64,000 nucleotides of DNA from contig JAHNUO010000052.1 of the NCBI GenBank assembly GCA_019787685.1, forward strand, positions 41,001 through 105,000. Reading direction: 5' to 3'. A model generated the notes under the pieces. It was not told the origin of the DNA, ran no database searches, and saw only the letters and a program-made list of their open reading frames with translations. The DNA comes from Chiua virens (taxonomy: Eukaryota > Basidiomycota > Agaricomycetes > Boletales > Boletaceae). Positions 43,445-55,951 of the stretch are shown here, in pieces; position 1 is the stretch's first letter; the number at the start of each line of letters is the position of its first letter. Position numbers and translations under genes: made by a program.

Positions 43445-45057
43445 CCGGTGCAGACCCATTGGACTGTTGAAAGTGGTGAGGTCGCGTGAATCCGGGTGTA
43501 ATGGATGTTGGTCATATTTGGCAAAATATTCCACAAAGTGTGTAACGAGGGGTGGGGTAGAAGAGTTGCAGATTGTGACTGTGTTCAGCAACTGCAAGTC
43601 GTGGACGAGTCATAGCAATTTACTGTCCTGTTTTAGGACGCAAAACCACCACGATCGATAGGCAGATGTCGAGGGTTTATACACGCCGGACGCAACTTGG
43701 TCCTTGATAATCTGGATTGTGACTGTGTTCAGCAACTGCAAGTCGTGGACGAGTCATAGCAATTTACTGTCCTGTTTTAGGACGCAAAACCACCACGATC
43801 GATAGGCAGATGTCGAGGGTTTATACATGCTGGATGCAACTTGGTCCTTGATAATCTGAATCGTGTCAGCCCACATTGCAGGGGGGACTGGGATGTTTCA
43901 CAGTATCCAAGGCATATGAGGTATGGTAGGAATTTTGACAGGGGGGAAATATTGTTCGAGGAGACGGCCCCGCTCGGTCAGTATCCAAGCAAAGGCAGTT
44001 TCATGTTCACGGACGATCCATCGGATTAATTTGACTTCTTCTGGCCATAGCCAGTTAGCCGGGTCAAGATCTAAAGCATCAGCGCATTCCTGTGTGAAAT
44101 GTTGTCCAGGGATAAAGTTGGGTGGATGAGTAGGTAAAGGTTTCAGTCCGGCAATAGGATCATCTGGCAGAGATCACATGATACGAAACTCCTCACCGGT
44201 AGGAACAACTACTGACTGAACTTTACGTGCTACCAGTTTATAAACCAGCGTGTGCAAAGTGGTATTATATGAATAAACGGAAGTGATAGCGGAAAGAACG
44301 TCCAGATTAGGGTCTGTACACGTGGATGATAAAAATGAGTAATCAGTCGAAGGCAGGACTGGTCCAATTGAAAGAGGCGGAAGCCATGTGTAAGAAGTTG
44401 GGAAATAGAGAGATGAAACGAATGATGGTTTTAAAAAAAACGAAACCAGATGTGATGCGGATAGAAGATTGAAATTTCCCTGATTGGTATATGGATCATC
44501 GATAGCTAAAAACCCAAGTCCATTTCGACGACAGTCCAATGGCTGTTACACTGTTTCTTTTCTCAGCAACGGGGGCATCCTTCCGTCCACACCCGAGTAG
44601 ACAAAGAGAATTGCTTCCCTGTGTTAGGGTCGTGCAGCGTAATCATCTGTGCTCCATCCGGGTAATCGTCAGTAGTCGCACTCATGAGGCAATGAAACAG
44701 TCGTCCGAGCAATAGGTCAAAGTTTGCCCTGGCCAGAATCTGGACCTGAAGCATCACTTTGCCTGTACCAAAGTCTACGGATAGGTTCTCCAGTACCCCC
44801 ACTGTTTTGTCAATGCTTGTGGTGGCAGGTGACATATTCATCATGTGATCGGACCGAATTGGGATACCGAGTGTCTCCCAGATACGTTTGGGCATTGTGA
44901 CAATCTTGGACCCAGAGTCCAAGACGCATCGGATGGGTCATCCAGATTCTCCTATCTTGGCCTCGATTGACCGAAGGGGAAGACTGTGATGTGCCACTAT
45001 GAGTCCATTGTCATTTCTGTTTATCTGGTCACCATATTCACGTTCAATTGCAAACGG
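43445..45057 (-). pseudogene. D pol, N-terminal part: protease and start of RT
   Basis: From 45057 down: HSLPLRSIEAKIGESG, a TGA, then the aspartic protease active site VLDSGSKIVTMP and FDLLLGRLF; then KVQSVVVPTGEE and the RT start (PLPTHPPNFIPGQHFT, WPEEVKLIRWIVREHETAFAW, YRSWWFCVLKQD). A 144-bp stretch is duplicated in tandem (43571-43714 and 43715-43858). The frame is cut at 43445 by A1. Confidence 0.88.
43571..43858. repeat. 144-bp tandem duplication in D RT
   Basis: Units 43571-43714 and 43715-43858 differ at only a few positions, all transitions. 144 bp is 48 codons, so the frame is kept, but part of RT motif 1/2 is repeated and the duplicated part contains a stop. Confidence 0.9.
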
Positions 45058-45673
45058 TGAAGGTAATAAATCCCAGCTGTAGTGCAATACTCAGGGGGAT
45101 TGAAAGAAATAGAAAGAGGGTGAAGGAATGCGATTCCGTTCAACCCAGGGACAACACTGAGTTGGTGAACGACAAATAATGGTTTTTGAGTAGTCCGAGA
45201 TGAATCCAGGGCAAATCTGGATTAAAATGGATAGAAAAGCAGACACAGCAGTCCGAACTGGATTGAGAAAATACGAGGAGAGCGAGAGAAAACAAACGTC
45301 GACCGAAAACGATGTGAGACAGATGCACACAGGCAAAAGCTACTGTATTTTTGTCAATACAGTGAATTTATAGTCCTCAGGAATACCCTCAGACTTGTCC
45401 TAAGTAAGGATAATGATAAAAGAAGAAGGTTTTCGTACGGTATAAAATTCAAGAGGCACCTGAATGTCCCTGCAAGGGCTGCATGACATGGTCTAGCCAA
45501 TGCTAAGTACGAATAGGGAGCATCAAACATAAAATACAAGAGTCCGAGGCAAAACGGGTGTGGATACAGCAATCCGGATGAGTTCGCACAAGCAGACAGA
45601 TCAGGATCAGGATCGGGTGACGACAGGGTGCGGAAACGTGCTATGCAAGCACAGGGAATACCTATTCCCTACA
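45058..45673 (-). repeat. solo LTR-E in D
   Basis: 616 bp on the minus strand with flanks ACGG (45054-45057) and ACAG (45674-45677), a 4-bp duplication with one transition. It separates D gag from the protease. Confidence 0.9.
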
Positions 45674-46078
45674 ACAGGTCAAGACCCGTGAGCTCGTTTA
45701 CCTGCACAGCATGAGTGGATAGGTTAGTCATGACTTGTTTAGTGGTAGTAAGGTCCCGAAATTGTTTTTGGAACTCTGGTGTGACCGCAAATAAATCTTT
45801 AACGGGCACGGGTATACTTGTATCCAGGACTCGGTCCAACACTCATTGTGGAGCTGAGTCATCCTCGAGCAGAAACAAGTACCTATATTGCGTTGTAGGG
45901 TTAAACGAGGGGTTAGTTTGTGCTGCACGGAAAGGAGGATTACTTTTGTCATTGGCATGACTAGAAGAGGAAGAACCGGACGGTCCAGCTATTGTGGATG
46001 CGGGTGCGGGTGATGAGGCCAGTGGGGAGTGTGATGGCATAGATGATGATGATGATTGGGGGTTAGCTTCTTTGGCAG
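45674..46078 (-). pseudogene. D gag, C-terminal part
   Basis: From 46078 down: AKEANPQSSSSS and a Ser/Pro/Ala-rich linker, then VLDRVLDTSIPVPVKDLF and TPEFQKQFRDL, a region that precedes the protease in related Ty3 elements. One in-frame TGA near 45845. Confidence 0.75.
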
Positions 46079-46925
46079 TGTAGGAGTCAATGACCCCTTG
46101 AGGTGATAAACCCGTGTTCCCACTTTGTTTACAGGAGGCCTGGATTGCCCATATCGATTGTCCTATCCGTCCATCGTGGTCCCATGTCCATCCGAGTGAA
46201 TCCAACCCATATTCGTATGTTTTGTTCTTCGTTCCTACACGTTTTCGCGCGAGGTGACCGAATAGGGTTGCTCGATCGGGATCGCATGACGTACACTAAT
46301 CAACTCTCTTTTTGTCCAAGTTCTATTTTATTTCGTTTTTAGACAGTTCCGTGTTATCGACACGTATCCGATTGGTTATAAGGAATGGATAGTCGGGTCG
46401 TATGACGTTTTAAAGGTAGTCCATTGATTCACGGATCAAACCTTATCCCATCTTGACAGAACATTGTTTTCCTTTTCACGGGTCGATCTCCATGAGAGTC
46501 GGCTCCGTATACGTACGCTTTCCTTATTTATTGGATACTTTATCCGCTGTAAAAGTCCCGGGGAATACCTGAGACTATAAAATTTGTGTTCGTAAATAAA
46601 AATTTCATCTTTCAATCCCCATTTTCTCTCGCGTTCTAAGTCGCCTCGCCCGTTTATCTATCTTTTCTATCTGCCCTTACTCGTACTCGATCACCGTTGT
46701 GCTCGAGTCTCTGCCTTGTCACTGAACTATCCGACTGTCCGCGTTTCGGCCGGTTTTGTCGACCTTCATACGGTTTCACCCGGGAACGTGTCCGGATTGC
46801 TTTCAAAGCTCCTGTCAACGCCTTGACACTTCATCTCCAACCGCAGAACCCCTTGGGACGAGTCATACTCACGCCCATCCCTTTTCTTTCTATCTGACAG
46901 TTCTACTAACCCTGTTCCTGTCACA
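46079..46925 (+). repeat. solo LTR-C in D gag
   Basis: 847 bp, TGTAGGAGTCAATG to CCTGTCACA, opposite to D. Flanks GCAG (46075-46078) and CCAG (46926-46929) match 3 of 4. Removing it and one flank rejoins gag in frame (EEIKNRL then AKEANP). ACTATAAAA marks its promoter near 46573. Confidence 0.9.
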
Positions 46926-48517
46926 CCAGCCTGTTCTTTATTTCTTCAGCGGTCTGTAACTCTGGCAAGATGATCTCCTCAGACACCGTGGCCGACCAAT
47001 TGTTTAGTTTCCGAGGTGGCATATATACACCGTCAAACCAAACACATTTACCCTTGTCCTTGGTCACCTTATCTGCCTGGAACATAGCCCAAGCCTGTGC
47101 AATGTACAGCTGGAAATCCGGGTTGGCTACTATGGATAGAGGTTTGCTTTCCTCATCCGTTTCCGTGAGTGCAAAGGTGGCCGGTTCAATGTCTAGGACC
47201 GCTGGTGTTCCTGGATGCGCGGATGATAGAATGCCTGCCATGATATGTTGGGGTAAGTCCCTGGTAGTACTGCTGGATGACATGGATGCGACAGGGGGGT
47301 GAACCAGTTGGTTATTGGCCCATGCGTAGTCGACACTGTCCTTGAAACATTGTCCACCCGGCACTTGAGGGATGTTAGAGCCGTCTGGCATGTAGAGCTT
47401 GTTATCTGACCCTCTGACCACCTTCACCGTATTGAGGTATTCAATGCAGATGGGGCAAGAATACATATAATGGCCGGGTCCACTGCAGAACGTGCAAGTG
47501 GACAAGGTACATGAGGTTTGGTTTGTCTCTACCTTCATTGTAGGAGCCGGTGAGTATGAAGGAATAGGTGCAGTTGGTCAATACGTTGATGCGGGTGGTG
47601 CAGGTATTTGAGTCGGTTGATGTGGCAGTTGATATGTAGAGGTGAACAGGGGGGGACTGAGTGTGGGGGTGAATGTCAGGCAGAATGTAGAACCTGTTAG
47701 GAGGAAAGTGGCCGCCTTCGTGGAATCATCCATGGAATATGGGTCATTAGGGTGGTGATCTGGTAGTATGATGTGTAACCGGTCACAGATCTCCCACTGT
47801 CGCTCAGGTGGGAACCCGTTTAGGTATAGGCCATTATGGTCAATGTCTGAGATTTTTTGGTTAGCAATTAGTACGGAAGAGACCTTATGAAATGCTTGAG
47901 TATATTTCCCGAGCTCATCCTGGTTATGCATCTGCCTGCCATGACACTTCTGAGCCAAGTACTCGAGGTCTGTGTGACCATATCGGTTTGTACCCTCACA
48001 TCTGGGGTATAGTTTTTTAACCGCTGTGCGTCCCAATCCATCGGGTTGGCTGTTGTTTCCGGCAGGGTTTGCCAGACCTCAGCTTCATCTAGGGCTGCAT
48101 AGCATAATGCAGCTTTTACCTTGTTCGTCAGGGTGAGACCAGCCGCATCGCCAAGAAATTCTATGTCCTCCAGGTAACACAGTAACTTGGACAGCATTTT
48201 TCTGTCAAATTTAGGGGCATTGGGTGTGCCTCGTAAAGGCATTTGGAAGGGTTGTTGCGCCATCTGGTTCTGTGGAGGTGGGGTAGGACAAGACAGTTGT
48301 GAAGGGGACAATATGGTTTGAGAAGGGGATGTAGGGGACAGATTAAGTAGAGAAGATAAAGAAACGGATGAAGAGGATTTAGAAGATGGTTTAGCAGGGG
48401 TAGAGGAATGTGAGGACGGTAACGAAGGAAGAGTTGTTAGAGGAGATAGATCAGGGTTGGGTGAACGGTATTGAGTAAAAGAGGCTTCCGGTTCAGAAGG
48501 AAAATTAGTAAAACCGC
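46926..48517 (-). pseudogene. D gag, N-terminal and central part with zinc knuckle
   Basis: From 48517 down: Ser/Pro-rich start, MAQQPFQMPLRGTPNAPKF, LLCYLEDIEFLGDAAGL, AEVWQTLPETT, a one-base frameshift near 48025, DELGKYTQAFHKVSS, LYLNGFPPERQ, a TGA near 47578, then a CCHC knuckle CTFCSGPGHYMYSC near 47490 and a conserved tail (CVWFDGVYMPPRK). Truncated at 48518 by an LTR-C. Confidence 0.85.
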
Positions 48518-49376
48518 TGTAGAAGTCAATGACCCCTTGAGGTGATAAACCCGTATTCCTGGTTTGTTTACAGGATGCCCAGACTGCTCATATTGATTGT
48601 CCTATCTGTCCGTCGCAGTCCTGTGTCCATCTGAGTGGATCCAACCCATATTCATATGTTTTGTTTTTTGTTCCTACATGTTTTCGTGCAAGGTGACCGA
48701 ATTGGGTTGCTCGATTGGGATCGCACAATGCACACTAATCAACTCTCTTTTGTCCAATTTCCATTTTATTTTGTACCTTCTTAGATTCTTTTCAGATGGT
48801 TCTGTGTTATTGACACGTATCCGATTGGTTATAAGGTACGGATAGTCGGGTCATACAACATTTTAAAGGTAGTCCATTGATTCATGGATCAAACTTTATC
48901 CCACCTTGACAGAACATTGTTTTCCTTTTCACAGGTCAATCTCCATGAGAGACGGCTCTGTATACGTATGCTTTCCTTATTTATTTGATACTTTATCTGC
49001 TGTAAAAGTCCCAGGAATACCTGAGATTATAAAATTTGTGTTCATAAATAAAAATTTCATCTTTTGATCCCCGTTTCTCTTGCATTCTAAGTCACCTCGT
49101 CTGTTTAACTATCTTTTCTATCTGCTCTTACTTGTATTCAATCACCATTGTGCTCAAGTCTCTGCCTTGTCGCTGAACTATCTGACTGTCTGCATCTCAG
49201 CCGGTTTTGTCGATTCTCGTACGGTTTCACCCAGGAACACGTCCAGATTGCTTTCAAAGCTCTTGTCAACGCCTTGACACTTCATCTCCAACCTCAGAAC
49301 CCCTTGGGACGAGTCATACTCGCACCCATCCCTGTTCTTTCTATCTGACTGTTCCACTAATCCTGGTCCTGTCACA
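48518..49376 (+). repeat. LTR-C between D gag and the unknown gene
   Basis: 859 bp, TGTAGAAGTCAATG to CCTGTCACA. Flanks CCGC and CCAG do not form a good duplication, and D's own 5' LTR (which would be on the minus strand) is absent. This suggests a recombination junction rather than a simple insertion. Confidence 0.85.
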
Positions 49377-49725
49377 CCAGCCCATTTTTGTTTTCTTCAG
49401 CAACATATATTCCTTTGGTAGTATCATGCTCCAGGTGAGTTTCAATGCTTCCCTAGTTGAACAAGCGAGGCTGACGTACTGTCTCCACACGATGCTTGTC
49501 TTCTTGATATACAGACCTTGACCAGAAAAATACTGTATCATTACCTTGTGGACGGCACTGTCATCCTCAACATATCCCAAGGAGAATATCCAAGGCAGCC
49601 CAAGAGCAGTGTCATGATGGACACCCAGTGGGAGTTCATGATCTGGTGTTGGTTGTTTGAGCTAATAGATCATCTGCCAGATGTGGACATTTTGATGTTT
49701 GTGCACAAACAGCTGATCAATGTGG

Positions 49726-50439
49726 TGTAGAAAACTAATAATAGGTGATATGAAGAAAGGTGGGGTGATAGGTTTGTCCCAAGGGGGGTTATATTTGAAG
49801 GAATGAAGGGTTCGGGTTTGTCTAAGAGTCCTAGAGGCTGCTGAACAATCCAGAATGAAAAGCAGTCAATGCAAAAGTATCCAGGTGGAGGCGAGGTAAT
49901 GAGAGTATTGATTCGAGTAGACGAGATGCAGAGGAACGATAGGACGAGGTAAAAGAGAAACTATCCAGCTCACTCACGCACGGGAGAGTAAACAGGAGAT
50001 CTCCTGAATGCAGAAGATACTATTTTTGTGTTAGAGACATGGTTTTATAGTCCTGGGCATAACCCAGGACTGTTAAAGGTAATCTGACCCTAAGTAAGTG
50101 TACAGGATTGACATAGGGTGAGTATGCTAAGAAGGAGTGTCAAACCTTGTAGATGACAAAGAAAGGAAAGGTGTTAGGATAGTAATGACCTTAATAAGGC
50201 CAAATCGAGCAGAACAAGTCAAATCGGATGAAGCGGAATACATACGATGGAACTGGATTGGATTGCATTGACTCGGATTGGACTCGGATTGGATTCAGAT
50301 GGATTCAGATGATCTGTAAACGCTAGGAATGAAACCAGGCTGGCACAAAGTCGATGGCGGATGAGATGGGAGGTGATAGGACATGATGAAGAGCGAGGAA
50401 AAGGTATCCTACAACCATAGGGAGTATCTAACTCCTACA
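49726..50439 (-). repeat. 3' LTR of A2 (LTR-A)
   Basis: 714 bp; promoter palindrome at 50049-50071. Confidence 0.93.
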
Positions 50440-50462
50440 CCCGAGGGGAACTTGGATTCCAA

Positions 50463-50484
50463 CTGTCCTCAGTCGGTCACGTGA
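50463..50484 (+). promoter_or_regulatory. conserved CACGTG block in A2
   Basis: CACGTG at 50478-50483, 110 bases before the position of the (lost) antisense start codon. Confidence 0.55.
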
Positions 50485-50776
50485 TGCACGCGCAAGCTGG
50501 GTTTGAAAACTGAACAATGCACCACCGGACATTACTTGAACACGTCGCGTCCACACTGCTCTTCCATTCTTTTTATCTTTTAAACTTCCACTCTGTCGTA
50601 CACCGAGTTGATCCTCAAATATGTGGACACACAGAAAGCGGTTGATCCATATGAACCACGCATCTTCACCAAGACAAAGCTGAAGCATGCGAATGGACAT
50701 GCCAGGGACTTTGCAAAGACAATCCCAGACGATAGGGAGGACCTGGCTGAGGAGCAGATGATGTGGCGAGAGGAAT

Positions 50777-51389
50777 TGTTATAATCACGTTTCACTCATT
50801 ATCTTTTCGCCTTCCTACTCAATCTCTACTCCATCATACAAGATACACAATATCTATTACAGCATACTTTGCCTCATGTGAAAGCTATACTCAGGACCAT
50901 ATCCTATTGGCTCCCACATCATGATATTTATATCATCATCATTAGACATGTGTACTCACACAATGTCATAACCCATGCACAATACACGTGTATTCACACG
51001 TTATCTCTTATCCATGATTCCATATGACTCATAACTATTATTAAAGCAGTGCTTATCTCATAACATGCTTATACTGCATTGTTACAGCATTGTTCCCTCA
51101 TGTTCTTATCTATGACTCACATACATGCTGATACTTCATGTTATCACACCTTATCTACCAATCAGGACACTATTACTTATCTCATGTATTCATACTCTGA
51201 TTACAACTCCAATGTACTTTTAGTATATAAGCAAAGTTGACCTTTGGATATTCCCCATTGTCTCTCATAGATGGATCTCCTCTGTAGTTCTCACCTCACT
51301 CATCAGACTCACTTGCATTCATTCCTTACACTGACCACTACAACCACTTGCAAGTAACTCATAGTCTATGTTTGTTCTAGGTTGTTACA
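50777..51389 (+). repeat. solo LTR-F in A2
   Basis: 613 bp, TGTTATAATCACG to AGGTTGTTACA, with a perfect 5-bp duplication GGAAT (50772-50776 and 51390-51394). A1 has the empty site (GAGAGGAATGGGATG at about 38240). TATATAA at 51224-51230. Related to the LTR of the chromovirus at 1-1794. Confidence 0.96.
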
Positions 51390-52098
51390 GGAATGGGATG
51401 AGATCCTGGTATGTAGTTAACCGATCACATCTCGTCGTGTACTAACCATGAACAATTCATTTTTTACAGAAACATCTCAGCGATTGCCTTCAACAGGCTC
51501 AGGATGCCAGCGTCAAGGCTCGGGTTGACAACGCGGTCACCCTCGCGATTCAAGAGTCGCAGAAGGCGATGGAATGGTGGGACATGGCCAAGAAGCTATG
51601 AAAGGCAGCTGATGACACAGCGAAGGTGACGGCGGCAGTGCATGAGGGTGAGGAAAGAGAGGACGCGGGAGACAAGAAGGCACAAGGAAGGCGCGTGGAG
51701 AAGGGGAAAGCGCCAGATGGGAGAGAGAAATGGAAGGTGTGTGTCCAGATACATATCTGGTATGCGCGATACTAACTAGGTTATACACACAGTGTCCCAT
51801 CGTGATGGAGAACAAGTCGGAGGACGAGAATGAGCCGATTATCGTCGAAAGCAGCATGGTCAAGAGTACGCCGCCAACCCATACTGATTCGCTGCGGGAG
51901 GAAGGCAACATCAACCACAAGGTGCCGTGCGAGTGGTGTGAAGGCACAGGGTACCCCTGCTTTGGGGTCCCCAGTCATGTATGCAGACGCTGTGGAAAGG
52001 ACTGCCAGAGCTGCACATATTCAAGCGGACGTGGCAGCAAGAGGGCGAAGACGGATGGGAAGGCAGAAGCGACGAGGGTCCCAGGTGAGTAATAACAC

Positions 52099-52717
52099 TG
52101 TAGGCAATAGGTATTCCCTGTGCTCGCATAGCATGTTTCCGCACCCTGTCGTTACCCAATCCCAATCCCAATCCCAATCTGTCTGCTTCTGCAAACTCAT
52201 CCGGATTGCTGTATCCATGCCCATTTTGTCTCGGACTCTTTTATTTTATTTTTGATGCTCCTTATTCATACTTAGCATTGGCTAGACCATGTCACGTGGC
52301 CCTTGCAGGGACGTTTGGGTGCCTCTTGAACTTTATACCATATGAAAACCTTCTTTTTATTATTATCCTTACTTAGGACGAGTCTGAGGGTATTCCCGAG
52401 GACTATAAATTCACTGTATTGACAAAATACAGTAGCTTTTGCCTGTGTGCATCTGTCTCACATCGTTTTCGGTCAATGTTCATTTTCTCTCGCTCTCCTC
52501 ATATTTTCTCAATCCGGATCGGACTGCCGTGTCCGCTTTTCTATTCATTTTAATCTGGATTTGCCCTGGATTCATCTCAGACTACTCAAAAACCATTTCT
52601 CATCATTCACCAACTCAGTGTTGTCCCTGGGTCGAACGGAATCGCATTCCTTCACCCTCTTTTCTATTCTTTCAATCCCCCTGAGTATTGCACTACAGCT
52701 GGGATTTATTACCTTCA
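52099..52717 (+). repeat. solo LTR-E in the third intron of the A2 antisense gene
   Basis: 619 bp with a perfect 4-bp duplication ACAC (52095-52098 and 52718-52721). A1 shows the empty site near 38946. Confidence 0.95.
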
Positions 52718-53648
52718 ACACGTTGCTCATCAGTCTGCGTGTATTAATACATGGTTTAGCTTTGCAAAAACCGGTGGTATTCGTACCACTGTGCTGACTC
52801 TTCGTGGAACTGTCCAATCCGGTTCTGGATACGCGCAAGGCAAGGCCGAAGCCACGTCCTAAAGCTAAGGTATTCATCGTGGACAATGAGGAGGAAGAGG
52901 ATACGGGCCCCAAGAAGAAGCAGAAGACATCGGGTCAAGACAGACCCACACGCTCTCAGGTTGACGTGGCCAAACGGGCCGTGCTCACTATGGATGCAGA
53001 GCTGCTCGCCTCCAAAACCAAGTACAAGATGCTTGAGATGCAGTTGGCAGATAAAGGGATGGCAATCACATCGAAGGAGGCTGAGTTGGAGAAGGTGAAG
53101 GCCGTACTATGGCTTCTGTAGATAGAGTCGTCGCTCCTGCTGTATCATAGTATAGCAATTGATCCGTGTCCTCTGTCCAATCCGGTCATGATCCCTAAGT
53201 AAGCAACGAATGGAAAGTGATTAATAAAACGAAATGTGAGTGAAAAGAAACAAGAATAATTAATATGGGGTGCGGTTGTCCATCTGGGTTGTCTTCTTCG
53301 GGCATCTTTCAAGTCTATACCTGCATGAATCGCTTTGCCGAGCAGCCGGATTGCATATGACAGTATGTGGTTTCGGATGAGACAAAAGAAGTAGTAGTGA
53401 AAGTGAATATCTAAATAGCAACGGTTATGATTGAAGGCAAAGGAACTGGCAGTATACAGATGGTTTTGTTGTTTTATTTTTCTGTCTTGTTGTATCAAAG
53501 GAAAGAGTGTACCATATGAATTGTCTGTGTGTTTAGTGGCAGTTTTCGTTGTTTTAGAGGCACCAGATTGAATCCCGGGGTGAGATAGAGAGCGCTAGTC
53601 AAATCCCGGGATAGAGACGCATACGTATCATATGGCTGACTGTATGTT

Positions 53649-54239
53649 TTATGCTTTGAGACGATGCTTGGACCATTGCCAAGTAGTCGCGACGTCGACT
53701 AACAACGGCGGATCATCAAGTTGAACTATAAAATTAATGAACTGGTTAGTAATGCACAGAAGCAGATCCGTATACAAGCGGATGGCATCGAAAGTGCATG
53801 TTATGTGACTAAAAATGTGAACAACTGAGCTTGGTATTAGGTACCAACCAAGCTCACACCGAGGGGAACGTGAAATGATGACCTCCCAGGCATCGAAAGT
53901 ATGCAAGGGAAGCGTTATATGTACTCATGGATTAAGCAGTGACAGATGAGGAATAGGCAGATTAAGTTTTGAAGGCTCTGCGGTGAAACCAGCTACCAAG
54001 GCGGATGGTGAGAATGAAGGCAAAGCGGCCGTAACGGAAGACCGGATGTGAACGAGGGGAACTTGAATGGTAAACGACAGGAACACGTATGAATGAATGC
54101 AAGAAGGAAGTGGATTAAAATGGGGTAAGGATGTGTGTGTAGGTAAAATGAGTAGTTGAAAGGTGTCCGCACGAACGTTCAGATGTTTTGTGGGCTTTGG
54201 GGGTACGCAAACAGCAGCAATAAACTGGCTGACACTCAT
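53649..54239 (-). pseudogene. unknown minus-strand frame in A2, broken
   Basis: Counterpart of 40494-40910 with the same C-terminal WQWSKHRLKA. Interrupted by a foreign fragment near 53794-53890. Confidence 0.3.
53804..53890. other. foreign fragment in A2 flanked by an 11-bp repeat
   Basis: Absent from A1. Both edges have GCATCGAAAGT (about 53787 and 53891). It contains an inverted repeat, TGAGCTTGGT and ACCAAGCTCA, and ACCGAGGGGAAC, which resembles the sequence at the A/D body-LTR junction. It could be a piece of another LTR element end. Confidence 0.45.
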
Positions 54240-54429
54240 TCGTCCTAAAATGTTAGTCTTGCGTGGGTATGAAACAAAAATAGATAAAAATGAATGCCTG
54301 GGACAGTTAGGGTACAGCTGAGGCGGCTTGTGTACGCTGCGGATTGAAATGATATTACTGGCCGGTAATGCCTGACTCAGTATAATAGCAGTCCGCGGAT
54401 GAAGGAGCTTTAGTAGGAAAAGGGAAAAT

Positions 54430-55640
54430 GATTGATGCGAATGGGGAATGGGTCAATAGGGAGCATTTGAGAGTGATTTTGGGGGAATGGGACGAGAGGC
54501 CAGATCGGATGTGAGACTGAGTGCGGACATGACAGCGGGGGTATTTCGTAGCAGAGAAATGGCAGGGCTGATTATGGGTTCGACCGATCCATCATATGGA
54601 TCATCTGAATCACAATCAGTTTTGATTGGACGTGGTGCTGTGTCATGTACTACTGGCCGAGTTGTTACCGAATATGACAGAGTGTCCGGTTCAATGTCAA
54701 GTAGGTTGCAAGGACAGGCTGACTGCACATCCATGATGCTGAGAGGTGGCGTGATGACGGTCATCCAAGGTGCAATTGGGAATGAGAGTGGTGAGACCGG
54801 TTCAGTTAACACAGTTGGGTCGATAGTGAAATCCATCGGTCGTTCCGTAACCGACAGTTGCGATGACAGAGCAACACACGGGTTGATGTCCGTAACTGGT
54901 GCAATAACCACAGAACTATACGAGTTAGTAGGCGGTCCTTGGATTGATGGTGAAATAAAAACAGATGAAGAGATGGGTCAGTTATACGGAAGCAGATTGT
55001 AAGTGTCAGGTAGCGAAAGTGAAGGTGATCGAAGGCAAAGCGAAGGTGTAGGTGTAAAATAAGAATGTGATCCTGATAAAAGAAACTCAGCTGCATCACA
55101 AATGTCATTGAGTGCATACGAGGCATCCGGGTGGATATCTGGTCGCAGGATCGCTAACCATCAACAAATCTGGTACTGTAAATTGACTGGGAAACCACTA
55201 AGAAAAAGAAAGTCTGAATCAAGAGTTGCTATTCATTGTCGGGTGAGAAGGAATGATGATATTTTTGTAAATTCCCGAATATACTTCCCCAGCTTGTCAA
55301 GGGAGCACATTGACTTGGATCGATAGTGATTGACGAGATTTTGGAGATCCTCGAAATGGTACCGGTTATCGAGTTCCAGGTAGAGTGTCTTGACGGCTAT
55401 AACGAACGCCTGCCAATCCAGCGGATTGGCCACCGCTTCAGGTAGGGTCTCCCAAAGGTTGCGTATACTGGGATCGACGTAATGCAATGCATACCGTACT
55501 TTCTTCAATTGGGGCAGTCCAATGCATGTGCAAAGAAAGTCGTTGTTGTCTAGATATTGTTGGAGATGGGAAGCTTTTCCGCTGAAGGTTGGTGCATCCA
55601 GGGTGCCTCAATACAGCATCCGGATTATGCTAGCCGCGAT
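54430..55640 (-). pseudogene. gag of A2
   Basis: Same blocks as A1 gag (MIAASIIRMLY, LYLELDNRYHFEDLQN, ATLDSDFLFLSGFP). It shares the in-frame TGA after FLLTRQ (near 55233) with A1 and has additional stops, for example within the first 15 codons and after LQYQIC. Confidence 0.78.
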
Positions 55641-55951
55641 CATGATGGATGAAAATGGTGTCAGTTGATTGTCTGATGGGCTCATGACCTTTGTAGCTAA
55701 GGGCGGATGTATCGTGAGACACGGGGGAAGGGTTAGTAGTGGCACAGGGGTGCAAGCAGGGTAAATGGTGACTAAAAGCCAGAAGGTATTGTAACTGGAT
55801 CCAAAAAAAAAATAAGGTTTGTGAAACCGGATAAGGCACAAGTCGGGGACGGGTGTAGGTGAGGTGTGCAGCAAATGAAGGAAAAGCAGTAGGAGAGCAA
55901 AGACATCCAAATCCAAACCTTCTGAAACCACCCCTTGTGGTGGGCTCCAGT

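Larger units (their letters stand above)
31988..48517 (-). mobile_element. Ty3 element D, minus strand, heavily nested
   Basis: Body reads from gag (48517) through protease, RT, RNase H and integrase (34650), then an antisense zinc-cluster gene (32772-34025, plus strand) and an LTR-C in 3' LTR position. Broken by a solo LTR-C (46079-46925), solo LTR-E (45058-45673) and element A1 (37206-43444). Frames rejoin across the LTR-C and A1 insertions. The 5' LTR is missing: an oppositely oriented LTR-C abuts gag at 48518. Confidence 0.85.
50593..53121 (+). pseudogene. zinc-cluster/coiled-coil gene, antisense in A2
   Basis: Sister of the A1 gene. The start codon is CTG at 50593-50595. Exon 1 is split by a solo LTR-F (50777-51389). 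The second exon has a TGA near 51600. The third has an intact six-cysteine cluster (CEWC, YPCF, HVCRRC, QSC; spacing 2-6-7-2-6) followed by SSGRGSKRAK, which A1 lost by a frameshift. An LTR-E (52099-52717) lies in the third intron. Exon 4 (52760-53121) has one TGA near its start and then an intact coiled-coil end. The damage differs from that in A1, so the ancestor was intact. Confidence 0.82.
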
